Below are positions 5,444 to 9,275 of a DNA stretch of 9,275 nucleotides, one piece after another. Below the pieces are notes generated by a model. It had not been told where the DNA came from. It was given only the letters and a program-made list of their open reading frames with translations, and did not search any database. Position 1 is the first letter of the stretch. Each line of letters begins with the position of its first letter. This stretch comes from Parvibaculum sp. (GTDB lineage Bacteria; Pseudomonadota; Alphaproteobacteria; Parvibaculales; Parvibaculaceae): assembly GCA_020062605.1 (NCBI GenBank), contig JAGUWA010000248.1:1-9275 (forward strand). Direction: 5' to 3'. The translations under genes and the position numbers were made by a program.

Positions 5444-5853
5444 ATGGCTGAGCATGACCTCGTGATCCGCGGCGGCAGCACGCCGACCTTCATGCTGACG
5501 CATTGGGCGCGCGACCGGACGCGGGGGAGCGAAACTGCCCATCGAGGAGATCGTCCGTATCCAGACGAAGGACACGGCGGAGCAATACGGCCTACGACCG
5601 GGGCGTGCTCGCACCCGGCATGAAGGCCGATGTGAACGTGATCGACTTCGAGAACCTCACCTTCGCGCATCCCGAAATGCACTTCGACCTGCCGGCGGAC
5701 GGAAGACGGCTGTGGCAGGGCGCGAAGGGCTACCGCGCGACGGTGCTTTCCGGCGTCGTCGTGGCGGAGAATGACGAGCCGACGGGGGAATTGCCGGGCA
5801 GGCTCATTCGCGGGGTGCAGGGGAAGCCGCAGGTAAAGGACGCGGCTGCGTAA
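5444..5853 (+). pseudogene. Decayed N-acyl-D-amino-acid deacylase-type amidohydrolase
   Basis: This is a broken gene. ATG 5444 with AGGGAG upstream begins MAEHDLVIRGG, the usual first beta-strand of amidohydrolases, but the next codons already give STPTFMLTHWARDRTRG, which belongs near residue 430 of a protein of about 550-570. The catalytic barrel with its metal-binding histidines is therefore deleted. The reading then shifts: a run of five G (5523-5527) puts KLPIEEIVRIQTKDTAEQYG in another frame, and a second change near 5595 is needed to reach DRGVLAPGMKADVNVID and the normal C-terminus (FDLPADGRRLWQ, GYRATVLSGVVVAENDEPTG, LPGRLIRG). An ORF starting at TTG 5503 covers the last part but its first 30 or so residues are out-of-frame nonsense. 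Family assignment rests on these C-terminal blocks (COG3653-like). No activity is expected. Confidence 0.88.
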
Positions 5854-5882
5854 GCGCACGACACACACGAGCCTGACCGCCT

Positions 5883-6051
5883 GGACCACCCTCCCCCTGT
5901 GGGAGGGTCGGAAAATTCGAACGAAGTGAAGAATTTTTCGGGGAGGGGGACGCCGCTATCGGCAACAAACTCGCTTTCCGTTTTCCTCGCTTACCCCTCC
6001 CCTAAAAATCCGTGCGGATTTTTAGACCCTCCCACAGGGGGAGGGTGGTCC
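5883..6051. repeat. Composite inverted-repeat element (27-bp perfect ends)
   Basis: The ends, 5883-5909 and 6025-6051, are perfect 27-bp reverse complements, each containing the near-palindrome CCCTCCCCCTGTGGGAGGG or its complement. Inside the left arm, AAAATTC and GAATTTT form a second dyad followed by CGGGGAGGGGG. Inside the right arm, CTAAAAATCC/GGATTTTTAG (6002-6011/6016-6025) is a perfect 10-bp stem, preceded by CCCCTCCCC. The layout is two copies of one repeat unit in opposite orientation around a spacer of roughly 50 bp. There is no ORF, so it resembles a REP/MITE-like pair rather than an insertion sequence. It fills the gap between the pseudogene and mug and may also end the mug transcript. 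Confidence 0.75.
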
Positions 6052-6075
6052 GGATGGCTGACTTCGGTTTCGTTT

Positions 6076-6606
6076 TCAGGACGGCGACCGTCCGAGAAAC
6101 CGCGCAAGCTCAGCCCAGGGCTCGATGGTCCAGGCGCGCCGCCCGGCGCCCGACGGCGAGGAAAGCACGAAGACCTCCGGAAAATCCGGCACGCGGCGCT
6201 GATGACCATATTGAATGCGGCCCGTGGGCACGCCCATCCAGACGCTTGCGGCCTTCTTCGATGTGAAGGCGATGGCGCGCGGGCGGCAGCGGCGCATCGC
6301 CTCCTCGAAACGCTCGACCTCGAAGAGGTCAGGATCGATTTCGTGATCCATGCCGGAGGCGCGTTTGGCCATGTCGGTGAAGCCGATGCCGAGATGGATG
6401 AGCTGCGGATACTCATGCGGTTCGTAGAGGCGCGGCGTGATGCCGGTCTCGTAGAGCGTCTGCCAGAAACGGTTGCCGGGATGGGCATAATAGGCGCCGA
6501 CGGCGGCCGACCGGCGGGACGGCGCCGTGCCCACGAAGACGACATCGAGGCCGGGCACGAGAACGTCGGGAAGCTTTTCGCCGCGCGTGTTTCGCCGGAA
6601 AGCCAT
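6076..6606 (-). CDS. mug: Mug-family mismatch-specific uracil/thymine DNA glycosylase
   Basis: A protein of 176 residues, near E. coli Mug (168). The family removes uracil or ethenocytosine (and slowly thymine) opposite guanine, starting base-excision repair. The order matches Mug: LVPGLDVVFVG (16-26), motif A GTAPS (26-30), AYYAHPGNRFWQTLY (38-52), GIGFTD (73-78), then motif B SSPSGAGRR (149-157), corresponding to NPSGLSR. Motif A of E. coli is GINPG, with catalytic Asn18; here that position is Ala28. The Asp in GFTD (Asp78) lies where Deinococcus Mug is reported to carry its catalytic Asp, so this may be that variant class. ATG at 6604-6606 is chosen because the frame upstream runs into repeat DNA; AAAGG lies about 12 bases before it, which is weak. 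It ends with TGA at 6076-6078, just beyond the inverted-repeat element. Confidence 0.88.
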   Translation of the reverse strand: MAFRRNTRGEKLPDVLVPGLDVVFVGTAPSRRSAAVGAYYAHPGNRFWQTLYETGITPRLYEPHEYPQLIHLGIGFTDMAKRASGMDHEIDPDLFEVERFEEAMRRCRPRAIAFTSKKAASVWMGVPTGRIQYGHQRRVPDFPEVFVLSSPSGAGRRAWTIEPWAELARFLGRSPS

Positions 6607-6640
6607 TTGGCGATAAAACCTTTGTCGTCCCCCCATGGGC

Positions 6641-6717
6641 CCCGGCTTCCGCCGGGGTGACACTGTTTTTTGTGGGCAGTCATCAAAACAAAAAATGTCA
6701 TCCCGGCGAAAGCCGGG
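6641..6717. repeat. Composite inverted repeat, GTCATCCCGGCGAAAGCC type
   Basis: The 21-bp ends (6641-6661 and 6697-6717) are inverted copies differing at two positions, and the pairing continues inward through TTTTTTGT (6666-6673) and ACAAAAAA (6688-6695). Each end is itself a hairpin (CCCGGC/GCCGGG). This sequence type is a familiar dispersed repeat of alphaproteobacteria (recollection). It lies between thiC and mug, which are read in the same direction. Confidence 0.7.
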
Positions 6718-6737
6718 GGACAAGCCCCGGGATGACA
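6685..6737 (-). terminator. Intrinsic terminator of thiC, made from the repeat
   Basis: Read on the minus strand 8 bases past the thiC TAA, TGTCATCCCGG pairs with CCGGGATGACA (11 pairs; plus-strand 6727-6737 and 6696-6706) around a 20-nt loop. TTTTTTGTTTT follows immediately (6685-6695). This is a textbook hairpin plus U-tract, built from the right half of the dispersed repeat. Confidence 0.8.
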
Positions 6738-6745
6738 CTGAGTTT

Positions 6746-8614
<1,869 letters not shown>

Positions 8615-8699
8615 CATGGATCTCCTCTGCCTGCCCCTATGGGGCCACGAGTGGAAATCCGGGAAGTAAGCGGAGGTGGCGGCCATCTTTCGGCCAATG

Positions 8700-8794
8700 C
8701 CCGTCCCTTCGCCGGCATGACCCGGATCAGGTTTTAAGGGTGGTGAGCCGCTTCAGGCTCATCTCAGCCGGCTGCTGCCGGCCCCCCTCGGTTG
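8700..8794 (-). ncRNA. TPP riboswitch (thi box) of thiC
   Basis: The minus strand carries the conserved THI-box core. CTGAGA (plus 8762-8767), in the pyrimidine-sensing arm, follows a GGGGGG run and a GCCGGC/GCCGGC stem (P3 region, 8768-8782). Then ACCTGATCCGGGTCATGCC and GGCGAAGGGA (8704-8732) give the pyrophosphate-sensing arm. The variable helix between them (GATGAGCC/GGCTCACC) is also present. The aptamer ends about 85 nt before the thiC start. That span has a GCCCC/GGGGC hairpin (8633-8645) just upstream of the AGGAG site but no terminator with a U-tract. This suggests control of translation initiation, as in most Gram-negative thiC leaders (inference). Ends are approximate because P1 is short. 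Confidence 0.95.
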
Positions 8795-8797
8795 CCG

Positions 8798-8810
8798 CGA
8801 GTGTGACTCG
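8798..8810. promoter_or_regulatory. Small dyad between divergent thiC and NMO genes
   Basis: CGAGT and ACTCG flank GTG, a perfect 5-bp dyad in the 67-bp gap between the riboswitch and the plus-strand gene. The thiC and NMO promoters must both lie here, but I find no convincing hexamers for either. It could be an operator or chance. Confidence 0.25.
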
Positions 8811-8861
8811 TCCCATTTAAGAGGTAAAGGGAAAGAGGGCGCGACAGAGGAGAGACGCGAC

Positions 8862-9275
8862 ATGGACAGACAGGCGGCCCTGAAGGGGCTTCTCGGGATC
8901 GAGCTTCCCATCATCCAGGCCCCGATGATCGGCGCCTCGACGGCGGAACTCGCCGCCGCCGTGTCGAATGCGGGCGGGCTCGGCTCGCTCGGTTCCGCGA
9001 TGATGACGGGCAAGGACCTGCGCGAGGCGGCGGCAACGCTGCGCGGCCTCACCAACCAGAGCTTCAACCTCAACTTCTTCACCCATGAGGAACCCTCGCT
9101 CGACGGCTACGATTCCGGGCCGATGAGGAAGGCGCTCGCGCCCTATTTCGCGGAACTCGGCCTCGGCGAGGTGCCGCAGCCCGCCGTGCCCGCGCCGGGC
9201 TTCAACGAGGAAACGCTGGCCGCACTTCTGGACATCCGGCCGCGCGTGGCGAGTTTTCATTTCGGCCTGCCCGCG
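8862..9275 (+). CDS. Nitronate monooxygenase-family flavoprotein, 5' part
   Basis: 138 codons are visible without a stop, running off the right edge; the full family length is about 320-370. Nitronate monooxygenases (formerly 2-nitropropane dioxygenases) are FMN-dependent TIM-barrel enzymes that oxidise alkyl nitronates such as propionate-3-nitronate. The N-terminus shows the family opening LPIIQAPMIGASTAELAAAV (residues 15-34), then SNAGGLGSLGSAMMT (35-49), the first FMN-contacting loops, and FNLNFFTHEEP (about 68-78), matching the N-(V/L)-N-F-F segment. The rest of the barrel, including the expected active-site His, is outside the window, so function is assigned at family level only. ATG 8862 has AGGAG (8848-8852) 9 bases upstream. 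It is transcribed divergently from thiC. Confidence 0.88.
   Translation, partial: MDRQAALKGLLGIELPIIQAPMIGASTAELAAAVSNAGGLGSLGSAMMTGKDLREAAATLRGLTNQSFNLNFFTHEEPSLDGYDSGPMRKALAPYFAELGLGEVPQPAVPAPGFNEETLAALLDIRPRVASFHFGLPA

Noticed and set aside
4706..5623. 305-codon plus-strand open frame opposite msrA
   Set aside because: It is antisense to a clear MsrA gene with all catalytic residues and joins unrelated sequence at its end.
5503..5853. Intact 116-residue protein starting at TTG 5503
   Set aside because: Only the C-terminal part matches a family, and the first 30 or so residues are out-of-frame amidohydrolase sequence; it is better described as part of a pseudogene.
5883..6737. CRISPR array or insertion sequence suggested by repeated palindromes
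   Set aside because: There are no regular repeat-spacer units and no transposase; the repeats are inverted pairs of two different kinds.
8862..9275. IMP dehydrogenase or another FMN TIM-barrel enzyme instead of nitronate monooxygenase
   Set aside because: The opening PIIQAPM with SNAGGLGSLG and NLNFF is the nitronate monooxygenase pattern; enoyl-ACP reductase FabK is a related alternative but lacks the NLNFF context expected here.

Overview
The window is a GC-rich (about 60% by eye) piece of a bacterial chromosome, most likely from an alphaproteobacterium. The RpoH protein, the RluD-rpoH neighbourhood, the TPP-controlled thiC and four kinds of intergenic palindromic repeat all point that way. 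I cannot name the genus. No rRNA, tRNA, CRISPR array, transposase or integrase is visible.

Layout from left to right. (1) 1-606: 3' part of an RluD-type 23S rRNA pseudouridine synthase. (2) 607-791: palindromic repeats, then an AT-rich promoter region. (3) 792-3290: two complete type II toxin-antitoxin loci in tandem. The first is a RelE-like toxin with an HI1420/COG3636-type antidote (toxin first, 1-nt overlap). The second is hipB-hipA (antitoxin first, 4-nt ATGA overlap), preceded by three nearly identical palindromes at 49-50 bp spacing around a good sigma70-type promoter. (4) 3291-3631: non-coding, strongly structured leader of rpoH. (5) 3632-4573: rpoH (sigma32), ending in a UUCG-loop terminator that lies in the 54-bp gap to the convergent msrA (4628-5275, minus).

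(6) 5444-5853: remnant of an N-acyl-D-amino-acid deacylase-type amidohydrolase. A few N-terminal codons are joined to the C-terminal part, with two further frameshifts. (7) 5854-6075: composite inverted repeat. (8) 6076-6606 (minus): a Mug-family mismatch/uracil DNA glycosylase with a non-canonical active-site motif. (9) 6641-6737: a second composite repeat, one end of which appears to be the thiC terminator. (10) 6746-8614 (minus): thiC, preceded by a TPP riboswitch at about 8700-8794. (11) 8862-9275: start of a divergent nitronate monooxygenase-like gene that runs off the window.

How the parts relate: rluD, rpoH, msrA, mug and thiC are housekeeping or stress genes (rRNA modification, heat-shock control, protein and DNA repair, thiamine synthesis). 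The toxin-antitoxin block between rluD and rpoH looks like an accessory insertion. The points most worth a second look are the three-operator hipBA control region, a HipA whose autophosphorylated serine position is occupied by proline, the hairpin-rich rpoH leader, and the decayed amidohydrolase.
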